64,000 bases of DNA from Malurus cyaneus samueli (GCA_009741485.1 CM019215.1:75124665-75188664), one strand, 5' to 3'; counted from the stretch's first letter, positions 1 through 13,255 are shown. Notes: generated by a model not told the origin, from the sequence alone. Program-made: numbers and translations.

Positions 1-1668
1 CACTTGCAGTTTGGCAGTGAACCAATAGAGCAGCAGTTAATAAAATAGCTTATTTCTTCAGGGTCAAGATCCTAGATTCATTTTCTCTCACAGGAACAAA
101 AAGAAAGAATTAACATTTAGTAACTAGTAAGGACATCCATAATTGTAATCTTAATTTTATGTGACATACCTGCTGCTTCTTTCCAGTTATTGCAAATAGA
201 CTCCAGTGGTACGACTCCCCTAAATGTAGTACTCTCATAGGTATTAAATAAGTATTATTTCAAGTCTGTTTATTCACAGAATAAGTTCATTCCACTGTAG
301 TTAAATATGAAATGTCTGGTCATATATTTTCATACCTATTTCCCAACTCGACCTAAGTAACACTATGAGCTCTTGCTGACATTTTATACCCTTACCTCAA
401 AGCTGGCTCCTCACTGACATCCCATTCATGTTCATGCGTTTAGTGTCTACCTTTTCTAAAGTTATCTATGCACTTGGCTTTAAAGTGCTATTCTATTAGT
501 TAACAGAATATTTTAGATCCCACAGCTACATGAAAAATGAATGTAAGGCTCAAGTTTCAAATAATTTAAATCTCATTCACACACAAAAAAAATTTACTGC
601 ACTAAAGATAATAAGTATACATAAACAATTCATTTGGAAGATGGTGAGCAACATACTCACAGCCCTTTTTTGGTTTTATTGTCAGTTTAAAGTGTAGATG
701 AATGTTAGAAGATAATACAACTTGGAGTGAATATGTCACTGGAATGATAGCTAACATTTTGGAAAATGAGATAGAGCCACTATAGTGTCGATAGCAATCA
801 TGTCTTGAACAAAAATAAAGGCATTGATCTCTCATTTGAAGATTCATCATGACTCAAGAATGCTCAGATTATAGATGAATCACAATACAAAATATAAGAA
901 CATATGTTAAGCTAAAATCTAAGAGTCTCTTAAATATTTCAGAGGAACCCATAACCATGAATATTTTCTGGCATTTATATTTACTATCTCATTCCTTTTG
1001 CTCCATTACTTTGAGATACAGCCCTATAATAGATATTGTGAAAAACAGACCTTTAAGAACCTAGCATGAGCTACTTGCACCAGGTTATTACATTTTTTCA
1101 GTAGCTCATTCTGTACCAGACTAATGACCCCAGATTCAGACATTTCAGCTATGCCTAAACCATAATGAAAGCAGGGCTAACACTCTGGGGGAAATTACTT
1201 TGCCTGCTCCTCTCTGGTTGCTCTGCTCACACTCACACTGGGGTGGTTTCAGTCTGTGTCAAATTGGTGTGCTCTGAAATGGTGCCCACACATGATTTCG
1301 GTGAAGAGAATAGAGCAGGGGCTGTTCCCAACAGGCAACATGGCTTAGTTATATCTGTCTGTGGTGGGAGAGGAATGTTGGTTGTAACCATATAGAGACA
1401 AGCTCGATGTCATTATTTGGCTTTATGGGCAGACAGAATTGCTGGCTTGTTGTACTTTGTAACATAATTTGCAGCCTTAGTGGAGACATGTTGATAAATT
1501 CCTTTGATCAATATATTTTGCAATTTATCCTTTTTATACCACAATATATTTTAACCTGTTTGAAGAGATAATCCCTACTCCCTGTCCCTTCCTTCCTCCT
1601 GTTACAAAAGAGGTCCACCCTTTAGAGAAGATGGTTTGCTTGCTTCTCTCATTGTTTTCAAGAATGGT
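1..1668. other. Intergenic, no gene seen
   Basis: AT-rich sequence with no recognisable gene, RNA or repeat. The longest frame on the plus strand (1165-1395, 76 codons) has a hydrophobic start that could mimic a signal peptide, but it has no recognisable family, no splice context I can defend and no repeats, so I treat it as chance. The stretch 1150-1400 is somewhat richer in GC than its surroundings. Confidence 0.6.
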
Positions 1669-1892
1669 ACATCTATAATTTCTCTGAGCTACCTGTTCCA
1701 ATGTTTCACCACCCTCATCATAAAAAAAAAAAAATCTTTCTTATATCTAATCTGAAACCACTCTCTTCTAGTTTAAAGCCAATACCCTTTGTCCGACCAC
1801 AGCAGGTCCTGCTAACTGATGTCATCTCTCTTATAGGTCCCCTCTAGACATTGAAAGGTCACAAGTTCTTCCCAGAGGCTTCTCTTCCTCCT
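1669..1892 (-). mobile_element. CR1 LINE fragment, 3' region, old
   Basis: Read on the minus strand this matches the 3' untranslated/ORF2-end region of avian CR1. On the plus strand it shows the ordered CR1 landmarks: 'ctctgagctacctgttcc', 'caccaccctcat', 'cttatatctaatctgaaacc' and 'gtttaaagccaata'. The usual terminal end of CR1 is missing, so the copy is truncated at both ends, and an A13 run has expanded inside it. Divergence looks high, so it is an old insertion. Boundaries are approximate to some tens of bases. Confidence 0.75.
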
Positions 1893-2251
1893 CCCTCTGC
1901 TGTGACAGACAGGCCACAAAGCAAAGATAAAAGACCTGCTTCTTCCCTTCCTGTATGAACAACCATCATAAGAGTCTGCAGTTGAGGTCAAGAAAACATG
2001 TATACATTGGAAGCTCTCTGAAAGAATTTCCTGCTTGGAGATCTCCACTTTACCAAGACCTTGTGCTGCAGAACTGTTGAAATGCTCATTGGCATTGGAA
2101 TTCAAGGAAGAAGTGTCCATAACCTGTTAAAGTTAGAATATTTCTTTGCAAAGTGTGGATTATTTCTATGTATGTTCTTGCTATGGAATGTGCTAATGTA
2201 AACCTCCTATACTTGGAGACCTGATCAAAGAAAATATTCTTATGTAAAACC

Positions 2252-2278
2252 TTTTTTTTTTTTTTTTTTTTTTTTTTT
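2252..2278. repeat. Poly-T tract, T27
   Basis: Uninterrupted run of 27 T. It could be the poly-A tail of a retroposed sequence on the minus strand or simple slippage; the flanking sequence is not recognised, so the origin is open. Confidence 0.9.
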
Positions 2279-2610
2279 ATTGGTAGTATCAATGCCCTAG
2301 GAAACAAAACATAGCAGAAAACTCATGGGGAAAGGGCTTTGAGGAAAAAGTAGTAAAATGCTGATATTTATTGGATAGCAGCAGCTAAGGAATTGATGCC
2401 TGAATATTACAAAGTAAAACTTCAGCGAGGAGAAGTAAATCAATACAAAAAGGGGTAAGTTAGAGAAATCTGATTATATATGGCCTGAAGAATAGATAGG
2501 CTACGGAAGAATGACGGGGCAATACAAGCCATAGCATAAAAAGTAAATTTGATGTGGGAAAGTTCTTGAATTCGATTTGCCCACTTGGATGAACTGATGA
2601 GAATCTAAAC

Positions 2611-2636
2611 AAAAAAAAAAAAAAAAAAAAAAAAAA
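2611..2636. repeat. Poly-A tract, A26
   Basis: Uninterrupted run of 26 A, preceded by AAAC. It lies 332 bases downstream of the T27 tract and is complementary to it, so the two tracts bracket 2279-2610 as an inverted homopolymer pair. Confidence 0.9.
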
Positions 2637-5536
2637 GCTTAAATAAAATGTAACTATTAAAAGGAGCAAAACTAAAGCAGCTTCAAGAAGTGAAGCATAA
2701 GCCTAAACTTACTAGTAGTGTCCAACCACATCAACTGGGAATTGACACCAGAATTTCTGAAATGAAGATATTCAGCAGTAGGTGTGAATGAAAAAGCCAG
2801 TCAGTAATCCAGATTTACACAGTTGCATATTAGCAAATCAAATCATAACAAGGACTATCAGTTTAAATATAAATAGATTATACTCAGATTTAAAATAAAC
2901 TGCCTTAAATTCCACTGGAAATCAACCAACGAAGTATTCAATGAATTGGAACATTCTTAACATTTTCAATAACTTTTTAATATAAGAAACATGAGTATCT
3001 CTTGCCTTCATATATCTTATATTTCCCTCCTGAACAGGAGGTATGAATGACACTGTAAAAGGTTTAAAATCTCTGGCTGTGGTGAGGTGATTCCATTAGG
3101 ATTCTGTATTTAGCTGCATGAACCACAAGCACATCCATGACCCAGGTGCACACTCTACGCACCAACCCATGTCAGGAAAAGAACTGAACATAAATATTCT
3201 TCTCTAGGATGAAGACAAATAAAACTGACAGCCTGCTAGGGGCAGGTTCCCAAGCATGGATTCCTGGGAATGTTAGAGTTTTATGTGCCCTGTCTGAACA
3301 GCCTTCTTGAAATAGCTGTTTGGGTATCATATAGGGGTTTTCTAGTCTTTGGTAGCAGTAGCATCCAAAATTCTAGTACAAAGGGCTACTTTATTAAAAG
3401 CACCAGGGAATTCATTTCAAAATTAAGAGAAAACCAAAATCAAGAGAAATCAAAAGATTGAGAATTCTTCAGCAATTTGATCATCATGTGTCAATCTGTG
3501 TATTCTCCTTCATGTGACCCAGATCACTTAAGAATTTTTAAGTGACCCCAGTCAGGTTTTGTCTGATGAAGAGATATTTTTCATTCATAACCTTCAAATT
3601 GACAACAGAATTCTACTTTCGCTAAGATTTCTACTTTTACTTTAAAAGTCTGAAGTATTCTTGTTACTTTTCTCATTATCTAATCACATTTAGTGTTCAT
3701 GGACTTTCAGGACTATTATCATGTAGACACAATAACCCCATACATTTAGAAAGAATTTTCCAGTGCTCTTATCTCTGTTCACTGAATCTGTTTGCAAAAC
3801 CTGCCATATTGTGTAGTTCACCTATGCAAGAAGTCATATTAATTGTAAGACTAAAAATTTATTTGTGTTAAGTATGGCCATTAATTTTTACCAGTCACCT
3901 TTGAGGAGATAGTTTTATTAGGTCAGAAGTTTGGAAAACTAAAATACAATAATAGAAATTATATTTTTGTAGACACACTGCAGGCTGAAAATGTTCTTCA
4001 AGTAAATTATTTATACTGATTTTTTTTCAGCCCTAATTAATGTTTTCTGCTAGCAGGGTATGTTTGTTACATTATAAAGCCATAGATTATGCAGAATTTT
4101 ACTTTCTGTTCTAGTTTGATTTGATAAAAGTTTTGACTTTTTTTTGGTTTACACTCTTGGTTTTCTTTGGCTTTCATAGTTAAGTGTTGTAGTTTAATTG
4201 CAGTGTAAGACTCAAATTTTAGGAAGCTATTTTTTCTTCTTACTGTCCCCTGTGGCTCATATTAAAAAATAATGACCATGTCATGTGTTACGTATCTATC
4301 ACCTGTGTCATTTTATTCTTCCTATAGAGCTACACAGCAGTTTTATTAAAGTATAGAAGGTGATGCAACCTTGTTTTGTGGTTTTGGTGATAACTTGTCA
4401 TTAGTGCTGAAATATGAAGCAAGATTTATTTATCCACATGTCCAAAGACATAACTTCAATGTGAACTAGAACAAGCAAAGTGCTAGAAAATAGTAAACAC
4501 TACAACTAGATGATACTTTTTCAAATATTAATCCATTTTTTTGTCTATAACAGCTGTTGTTGTTTCACTTTTTGTTCATATAGACCAGTGATAAAGATAT
4601 GCAAAACCTTGTGTCATGGGCTTTAATTTCTGAGTGCAAAATTTGCCACCTTCAATGAACAGCTATTTTAATTAGCACCTTCTTTAAATGAAAGCAGTTT
4701 CTCAATGTTCGCAGCATAAGGAAATAAAAACATGCATTAAAATTACCCCAAGAAAATTGCAGAGAAGGGTGAACTCTGAGTGCTGTTAGAAGAAGAGTAA
4801 AATTCTTCAAACATATTGCCTACTTGTGGTTTTTTGTTTTTTTTTTTTAATTTTTTTTTGTCCAAAGGAATCAATCCCAGAGAATAAAAGAAGATATTAC
4901 TGTATCTAATGTGATAGTAATACTTGCAATTGTTCTCATTATATTAGATTAGTATTTAACTATTCTCAGAAATTTTCTGTGTTGCATAAGCACACATGCA
5001 CACCATCTCCTCCTTTGAAAGCAAGCAATACATGGCCTGGTTCTGATCCATCAACCTGCTTTGTGCAATTGTATCTAAGAAGAAAAACCTTCAAAAAGCA
5101 ACACATCTGCCTACTGGGTTGCTGAAGGATTAGCATTTCAATAGAATCTTCAAATGTTTTTTACAGTTGCCAAGGAAGTTGTACCCTCTTCATTCTCCTG
5201 TTCAGTTGTTTACTTTATGGTATGTTGCAACATTCTAAACCACCTTTTGGTTAATGAGGTTAAGCTGAGGTTAGTGAGCTAAAGTTTTTCAAACATGCTT
5301 AAGTACTTGCATAAATATTCAAAAGTGGAAGATAGTGATTAAAGAGGGGTTTGGTAATCTACTTCATTAACTCCTATTAGAAATTGTGATCCTAACATCC
5401 CCTTTGCCTTTCGTTGAAGACCTTTCAGTTAGAGTTCAATAACTTAGTGACTTCAATACTGAGGCTCTGCTGTCTTTGCTGTTAAATAACAGAGCATGAA
5501 GTCTATATTTTGAAGTCAGAGTATATTTTTTCCACC

Positions 5537-5644
5537 TATATTAAAATATAATATAAATATTTATAATAATATAAATATAAATTTATAATAATATAATATA
5601 AATATTTATAAATATAAATATAATAATAAAATATAATAAATAAA
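5537..5644. repeat. AT-only low-complexity block
   Basis: About 108 bases made only of A and T, built from irregular TATAAATATT and ATAATA units, with several overlapping short inverted repeats. No strict unit length is visible. It lies about 120 bases upstream of the CR1 end at 5763. Confidence 0.9.
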
Positions 5645-5762
5645 GTGACATTTGAGTGGCACATTTTTTCTTTGTTGCGGAAGTTATCACATGAATCTGG
5701 AATAAGAAATCAACAAGATATTTAAGATAAATGCAATCTAATAAGAAAATAACTTTAATTTC

Positions 5763-5992
5763 ATAAAATCATGGAATAGGGTTAGGGTTTGAAGGGGCCT
5801 TAAAGATCATCTTGTTTCAACAGCCCCCTCCCACCGTGGGCAGAGATGCCATTCACTGCAGCAGGTTACCTGGGGCTCCATCCAACACTGCCTTGAACAC
5901 TGTCACGGATGAGACATCCACAACCTCTCTGAACAATTCTGAAGCACTATTCTGGTGCTTCACCACACTCTGAGTAAAGAATTTCTACTAAA
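5763..5992 (-). mobile_element. CR1 LINE 3' end, 5'-truncated
   Basis: The minus strand carries the CR1 3' terminus: on the plus strand it starts with 'aaaatcatggaatag', then 'gaaggggccttaaagatcat', 'cccaccgtgggcagagatgc', 'gagacatccacaacctctct' and 'gagtaaagaatttct'. This is the standard order of the last 230 bases of CR1. It was truncated at its 5' side, as most CR1 copies are. The 'gggttaggg' inside it is a CR1 variant, not a telomere repeat. Confidence 0.9.
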
Positions 5993-6609
5993 ATATATAA
6001 AGGCATGAAGTCTAATCTCCAATGTGGAAGTCTAGTGATGGTTACTGATGTGGGGTAGAAATCTGAGTTTAAAGCAATACAATTTGGTCAATGAATTGAT
6101 ACACTGTATTTAATATTAAACCACATCTAAAAGACTCCTCCTAATTATATATTGACATGCAAACTGTGTATTATTTCGGGCATTAGTTTCTGTAAATTAA
6201 TACTGTTTCCCCTAAAACTGCTTTCATTTTATTCCCATTGTCTGACACAACCAAAAAAGTGTACACACACATACATGCCCTCCTTGTGTATTTGGATATT
6301 TTGCCTATAAATAAATAGTAAATATCCTAAACTAAAAGCACACATAATTAAAATTAAGGGTTTAAAATTAATTTCACAGTAAGATTGATATTTGCTATAG
6401 CTGCAATTATGCTAAAAGAATTATTTGAAATTAAAAAAATAGAATTTGCCTTTTTTAACAGCAGTCTCACACAAAGCATATCCGTGTTCAAACTCTAAGT
6501 AACATTAGCTCATTCAATTACTTAAAGCCTGCTTCAAAGTTTGCCTGAAAAATTTACTAAAAGTTTTAGTTAGCTTAATTTGGATTAGTGTTTGCTGAGT
6601 TGGTGGGGA

Positions 6610-6697
6610 TTTTTTTGTTTGTTTGTTGGGATTTTTGGTTTTTGTTGTTTTTTTTGTTGTTGTTGTTGTTTGTTTTTTTGTTTGTTTGTTTGTTTTC
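6610..6697. repeat. T/G-rich simple repeat, (TTG)n and (TTTG)n
   Basis: The block contains a short (TTG)n stretch near 6652-6671 and (GTTT)n near 6680-6695 in a T-rich background. It is typical simple repeat sequence. Confidence 0.9.
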
Positions 6698-9136
6698 CAA
6701 TTGATGTTTATTTGTTGTGGGATTTTTGATTTTTTAAATAAAGCATCTTGAACATATTTCCAGTTGTCACAGGTGCAGTTTTAATTTTTCAGAGGAGTAC
6801 ATTTTAAGTCAGGTCAAAATCTCAAGCATAGTATTGTGTGCTCAGCATTATATTGCTCATGAATCTTATGGAAACATCAACTTTTTAAAAGTGTGTGTGC
6901 TGTGTGGTATCTTCTTCTTCCTTGAAGTGTTGTGACACAAAAAATTTTGTTCTAGTAAAATATGTGTGATTATATGTTTTGGAAAAAAATATTGATCTAT
7001 ATATTTTATATATAATTATAACTATGCAGAAACATAATAGAAACATTAGAACATGCAGAAAAAATAATTAGAATGATTAAAGGTATATTCAACTATGACC
7101 TTTGTACAATTGTGTCAAACGTAAAACATTTCAAATTGCACTGTGTATAAAAATGAAATTTTGCAGAGCCTTTTGGAAACGTCTCTGATGAGTAAATAAT
7201 GTTCACTTAATATTGTCAATTGCATTTCTTCTGAAATAAGTGGCTGGGGTGTTGGTCACTGAGCTATAGTTAGATATTAAACTTGTGTTAGAACTGTTTC
7301 AATATTAGTATTATGTACTATGTAGACACATGCACATTTAAAGGAACATTTGTGAATACAACATGTATATTAACTGTATCTTAAATGTGTCTTTACATTT
7401 TTTTTAGCTAATTTTTTTTTAAAGAACCGTGTGTCCAAGGAATAGCAGGGTCCTGGTGACATATTGAAAATCATTAATACTTTTTTTACAATTGAAGCAG
7501 TTTTTTCTCATCTCCAAATACCTATTCTCCTGACTCCAGAGCTGAACTGCATTAGCCAAGATAGACAGGAGCTAGACAGTCACCATAGTCACCAGCTTTA
7601 TTTATATAATGATACCTTTCTTTTCAGCTGTACCTGCTGGTCAGATTGCTCCACTCTGCCAAAAGCCATTTCTCTTCCCGCAGCTTTAAAATCACCTCTT
7701 TGATTTTCAAGCAGTTTCGTTTTGCAGTTCCAAAGTGATAGGGACATAGAAAAATACGAGTATGACCATGATTAAAAGTTTATTTTTCAGGTGGACTTCC
7801 TAGCATTGGATCTGCCTTTACAAATGCAGCTGCATGATTCAGATTAGAAATGGTTTGTGCCCCACTGGCTTGGAGCACAGGTGAAATTAGTACGACAGCT
7901 TCCACATAACAATACATCAAAGCCTTTTTTCTCTTCCCCTATTTGGCTGTAAATCTTTCTTCTCACTTCCATGATTTTTTCAAGTCCACAGCATCTGTTG
8001 TCTCCTGCTGAATTTGTTTGTGAAGATAGCACAACACATTTTTGAAATAATTTTCACCAATTTGTAATGAATGTACAATGGACAAGGGGAATGTGAGTAC
8101 TTTTAAAGTTTGAAAATCACAATTTTTTTCTCACTTTTGATTAAAGAGTCCCTAGTGAAAATGCTGCAGGAAGTTAATACAGACTTTCTAACAGCACTGT
8201 GGTGAAGTACAATCTGTAGGCACTGCAGGCATTCATTGGTTAATTGCAGTTATTCACGGACACATCTTGTGGAGTAAGAATTTCGAAATATTTGTTTTGG
8301 GTTTACACACAATTTTTTTGATCAAGGAAACTTAAATAAGATCTGTTTTATCTTCACAAAATTTTTCCTCACCTTCAAAAGTCAATGATAATAAGAAAAT
8401 TATTGTTACTCTGGATGCCTGGATATATCTAAGTGATGAAATAATCAATCTCTGTGTATTTCTTCCCTATACCCAAGAAGTGTCTTAACTGTTTCATTGA
8501 GTTAACTGTGACAACATTTAAACTGCCTAAGAAGGTAATAATTATACAGAAATTTAATTATTTTTAGCCACTTGCCTTCTATATTAAAAATAATAAGTGG
8601 ACAATTGCAACTGTATATTGGCACCTTGTTTTGTGCTGCATTTTTTTTTATTATTATTTTTTTCCCCTTAATCTAATTTCAATGCTTCTTTCACTGCAGC
8701 AGCTTAATGTTATTCATTTTTTTTTGACACAAACCTGCCTTATTGGAAGGTCACATTTTAAATTTTGGAGAGCTTTTTCTGGCCATCAAACATAATCTGT
8801 TATATTAAGGAAAGATCATGGCAGATGGTACTGCATTATTTTTCTTTTTCACTTCATTATCAGTTAGTTTTCTGAATGCGGAGGATTATATCAGGTTCTG
8901 ATGGCCCCAATTTAATATTTATCACAGTGATACAGGGCACTGAAGTTCCTCATACATAAGAAGAATTTATTCATAACTGATTTCTGCTCTAATAAAAACA
9001 TTATCTGGTATTAGTATACCTATATTTTGGGTATAGGAGTCTAACAATGCTTCTTGTTTGTCCTTCAAAATGAAAAGGAGATAAACTAAGTCAGTGCATT
9101 TCTACATCTGTGCAGAATTTCCTGAGTTTTTCATTC

Positions 9137-9176
9137 ATATCTGCTTCCACTGATACAAAAGACACTAATGGACATT
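9137..9176 (+). repeat. 40-bp dispersed direct repeat, copy 1
   Basis: This 40-base segment recurs at 10427-10466 in the same orientation with two adjacent mismatches (TG here, CT there). The shared core includes 'acaaaagacactaatggaca'. It is not part of a CR1 and is not low complexity. Confidence 0.85.
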
Positions 9177-10426
9177 ATGTTATTCTACAGTTACAAAAGT
9201 AATTAAGTGCTGAGGCATTTGCTGGACCAAAACCATGTTCTCACTTACACCTGAAGAAATGCAGTATCTCTAGCAAATTTAACCAATACCAGCTTTCTGT
9301 CGATGAAAGAGCAGTCTACAGAGAAGTAAGATCTTTTTTCTGCTTTGTCTCTTTAACCTCCCAGTATGAAAATGCAGTGACTGGAGAGGTTATGGGGGAT
9401 TATGACAGAAGTCTTTGTAAATAACACCATCTCCATTTTAATAACTTCTTGAAGGAGGGTCTGCTTTTTTTCCCACTCAAGGCACTCTCTTTTTTGATTT
9501 ATTTTTAATGTCCTATTTATCTGAACCTAAACTAACTTCGTATTTCAGTTAGTGATTTTTGGGAAACTGGAAGGATAACAATAATTATAATACTCAGACC
9601 TGTTTTAAAACTGTGTAGGAAGGTCATGGTAAGAAAGAAAGAATGAAGGGGAATAAAATTTGATGGCTCTGAAAAAAACAAAGGGAACGAGGAAATAAGG
9701 AGGAAATTCTACCCTATGGCTGTTACAGGACATTTCATGAAACCAGGAAAAAAATGTAAATCTGCTTCTTAAATATTTAGGTGTAAAATGCTCAATTAAA
9801 AAGATTTTTAAGGGCTGTATTTCAAGAGAAAGATTCTGGACATCTCAATATCTAATAAAAATAACATTTCCTCTTTTAAACATCATGTTATTAATTTCTA
9901 AAAAAATGTTTACATCATTTTTTTCTGTAAGCAGAAGATAGCAGGCTGTTAAGGGACTAGAGGAATCTCACCTAATAGCATTTAGAGACAGCAGAAAGAG
10001 GAAGGCATTACTAGTGAAATTTAAAGGTATATGCTCAAATCCTCAAAGGATTTAGGATGGATGCAGGCACCTAATTTAAATATCAGTCTTCAAACCACAA
10101 TGTAAATCTTTGAGCATCTAATCTACCTGTAGGCACTTGAAATTTTGCCAGTGAGTTTCTACTAGTACAGAGAATTTTCTTCCAAATCTTTTCCCTATTT
10201 GGTAGAACTGAGCAGCTTAATTCATCCTAACCATTTGTATTCAGCTGGAAACATCTGTGTGGGCATTTCACACAGAGTAGTTCAAATAGTGTGTTCAGAG
10301 TGAGAGGAGCAATGTGCATACTTCATTTGCCAAAAAAGAGGAGCCATTTATCTTTCCACAACTTAAAAATCACCCCTTTGAACACTTTGGCGACTACTTT
10401 GAAGTGGTGCTACTTTCTCTTCCATA

Positions 10427-10466
10427 ATATCTGCTTCCACCTATACAAAAGACACTAATGGACATT
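10427..10466 (+). repeat. 40-bp dispersed direct repeat, copy 2
   Basis: Second copy of the segment at 9137-9176, 1290 bases downstream, 38 of 40 bases identical. The bases flanking the two copies do not match each other for any clear distance. Confidence 0.85.
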
Positions 10467-10647
10467 TAAACACCATTGTTTGCTGAAGAAAGTGTTCTTG
10501 TTTGCCGGTTTTCAGTGTTCAAATGTATTCTTATTTGGACGTTTTCAAACATTTTTATTCTTAAAATAATTCTCAAGTGGCATACAGCAAAATTGAACTC
10601 TGACTAACTTCAATTAGTTGGCTATCATAAGTTTTGTAGTCACAAGA

Positions 10648-10676
10648 AAAAAAAAAAACAAAAACAAAAAACAAAA
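10648..10676. repeat. A-rich tract with CAAAA units
   Basis: A12 followed by CAAAAACAAAAAACAAAA. It explains the F/V-rich antisense frame that crosses it. Confidence 0.8.
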
Positions 10677-11489
10677 CTAATTTAGCTCCTGAACTGCTGC
10701 CTAAAAGTAGTACACTCTGATGGTCCACATGCAAAATTATGATGTGATATGAGGATGGTTGAGATACAAACATGGATGTTATTTATCTGATATCTCTTCA
10801 AGCACGAAATAAGTCCACAGCATGAGTGGTCACTCTGACTCTGAATTACTGTTATTTACTGCAATATCCTTTTATAAGATTTTGTGGAGTTCAAAAGAAC
10901 ATGTAGCCCTTTAGAAAGGGAATGTAAATGAAGAATGATCTGTTTTATAACTGCAGGCCTTTATAGCAAAATGAACAATTTTGTTAACTCTTCGTGTCTT
11001 GACGCACGTGATTGGGGCTTATGAAAATACATAACTTTTCTAACTTTCAAAATATTATCAAAATATTTCTAATCAAAAGTTATATTACTGCAGAAAATTA
11101 TTATTAACTAGTTCGATCCCAGCCTATGCAGGTTATCTCAAGAACTTGCTATGCACCTTTTGTTCTCTGGTGATTTATTCAGCCAGATGATTCCCCAGAA
11201 TATCTTCCACTCAAAATTCCAAGAGCAAGGATGGTCCAGAGCACGCTTTTATCTACTGTGAACATTTCTGTAAGTTTCATATTCAAACCTACAGGTGTAC
11301 TCACTAAAAAATCCCATGCACTTTGCCAGTTGTTGGTCTACTTTTTGTTAATGAAGAGCATTATTTGAAGGGCAGATATTCCTAGGAAAACAGTCTGTGT
11401 CATTGCTGATAATTTCACTGTGATTTTGCTGAGCTAATCTAATCAAATATTATTCTAAAATTGAAAAAAAAAAACCTTTCAAATGTGAA

Positions 11490-11531
11490 ATTGGAGAAAT
11501 ATGATCAGGAATTGGAGAAATATGATCAGGA
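11490..11531 (+). repeat. 21-bp perfect tandem duplication
   Basis: Two identical 21-base units lie head to tail at 11490-11510 and 11511-11531; each contains 'gagaaatatgatcagga'. Perfect identity suggests a recent slippage or duplication event. Confidence 0.95.
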
Positions 11532-13038
11532 ATTTCTGGTCATTCTCACATCTACTGAATTTTATTGAATTATGTCAACATTTTCTGCTTACTAACATTG
11601 GGAAAATCACAACATCCCCCTCACAATTGAATCGCGAAGCAAATAAGATGCAATCAAAGCTGAGAAGAGTTTTCATGCTATTTCTTACTAGGAAAAATTT
11701 AATCATCACAAATGAATAAAATTTTTCTAATTGCTTCCTTAGATACTTTTAATGGTTCCTATAATTTTTAGAAAATATTATTAAATATTTAAATGCTGAC
11801 TTAGCTTGCTCCAGTTTTAGTGTTTCTTAATTAAAACAAGTGCAGCTTTAAGAGTAGTGACAATTCTGCTTAGTGGCTTTAGTATTGAGTGTCCTTGTTG
11901 CAGTCCAAAGGCATAACACTGAAATGTATAAAGTTACATAGCTCATTAAGATAGCTGCTTCTAAGAGCAGAATTTTTTAATTGCATGTATCTTAAGCACA
12001 CTAAAATTCTTTGAAATGGGTAGAAAGAATAAGAAGCAGGTGAAAAGATTACATTGGTCTTTGCACACTTATTTCATGTGCTTGTTTGACAAAGATGTTT
12101 TGTGGTTTTGCAAAGAAATGATGGCATGACAAATAATTATGCTCATTCTATTTTTAAAGCTGCATTCAATTCAACTGATGTGTCTGTCAAGTCATATTTC
12201 TGTTTTTTTCCTCTCTGAATTTCTCTAAAAATCTGCCATTCCCCAAATTTGGACTGTTACCATCATTTCCTTTTTCTCTGCTGTTGCAAGCAAAGATGTT
12301 ATTGGAGCTGTATGAAAACTGTGTCTTTGTGGTCACTCTCAATGTTCATTTGCTGCTCATGAAATAATGCTGCTATTCAGCAATGGACTGTTCAAGAAAC
12401 ATAGGATTTGGAAGAACAAATGAATCAAGTAGAAGAGGTGGATAACAAACTCTAAAAAAATCTACTTAAGAACTATTCCCCAGGTCCATCTGAATAATAA
12501 CTATCTTCCAGAGCAATATAACAATTGGCTAGAAATAAGTTGACAATAATTATGAAGAGCTTCCTATTAACCTATAAGGAAAGCTATGTATTTCTGCTTA
12601 CTATCACAATGATGTCAGTAATTGTGTTGTTTGTGCAGTAGAATATGTCTAAGTTGTTACCTACGTGTGTAGCTGCTGATTTGCATGAAGGACTCTGCCT
12701 TATTAAACCTGTAAACTAAGCATGGAAACTGTGTTCTTTTACCTAGAAAATCAAAGGCTGGATTCAGTATGAATTCTGGGTCAAGACTGACTGAATACTT
12801 GAATTTGTTCACATTGAACATACAATTGGCAATAAAATTAATTGTTAATAAAATTTATAGATTAACTGTTTACTAGTTATTTTCCTTCAGAAATGTGTGT
12901 ACTGGATTGCAAGGGTAAAATGTCATAGATGAGTAGCAAGTCTTTGTCAGTCTTTGTCTGATTTTGGGGAAAAAGGCATCTTGCCCTTTCAATGGTAAGA
13001 ATGTTACTCTGTCTTAAACTCAGTGTCTACAAGCACAT

Positions 13039-13083
13039 GCACTCAGTTACTGGGCACTCAGTTACTGGGCACCCAGTTACTGG
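13039..13083 (+). repeat. 15-bp tandem repeat, three copies
   Basis: Unit GCACTCAGTTACTGG occurs at 13039-13053 and 13054-13068, and with one change (GCACCCAGTTACTGG) at 13069-13083. It is a small minisatellite in otherwise unique sequence. Confidence 0.95.
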
Positions 13084-13255
13084 TTTTATAATTTTATTAC
13101 TTAGAATTATTTTACCCTAACCAGTTTGGAGAATTCTGCACAGCTCATATTTGTTTTTCATTGCTTCTCTGGGTATATTGCTATTCTCTTTTGAGATATA
13201 ATTTTTACCACATTGCATCAGTAGTATTTTCATAAATTTAGAAAGTATACAAAAT

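Larger units (their letters stand above)
1893..5536. other. Intergenic, no gene seen
   Basis: AT-rich non-coding sequence. It holds two long homopolymers (listed separately) and no frame over 75 codons that is not low complexity. No CR1 landmark is visible. A 63-codon frame at 3270-3461 has no recognisable features. Confidence 0.6.
5993..13038. other. Intergenic desert, no gene seen
   Basis: Seven kilobases of AT-rich sequence without a recognisable gene. Frames at 7464-7703, 7844-8032 and 10573-10773 are short and have no family features. Repeats noted separately are a T/G-rich block, a pair of 40-bp dispersed repeats and a 21-bp tandem duplication. Confidence 0.6.

Noticed and set aside
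1165..1395. 76-codon frame with a signal-peptide-like start
   Set aside because: No recognisable mature domain, no homologue known to me, and similar frames occur at the chance rate across the window.
5775..5790. Telomere-like 'gggttagggttt'
   Set aside because: It sits inside a CR1 3' end at the place where the family has a 'ggtttgggttgg' type sequence; only one unit and a half.
12679..12686. Another octamer-like ATTTGCAT site
   Set aside because: Several such 8-base words are expected by chance in 64 kb of AT-rich DNA; this one has no partner motif.
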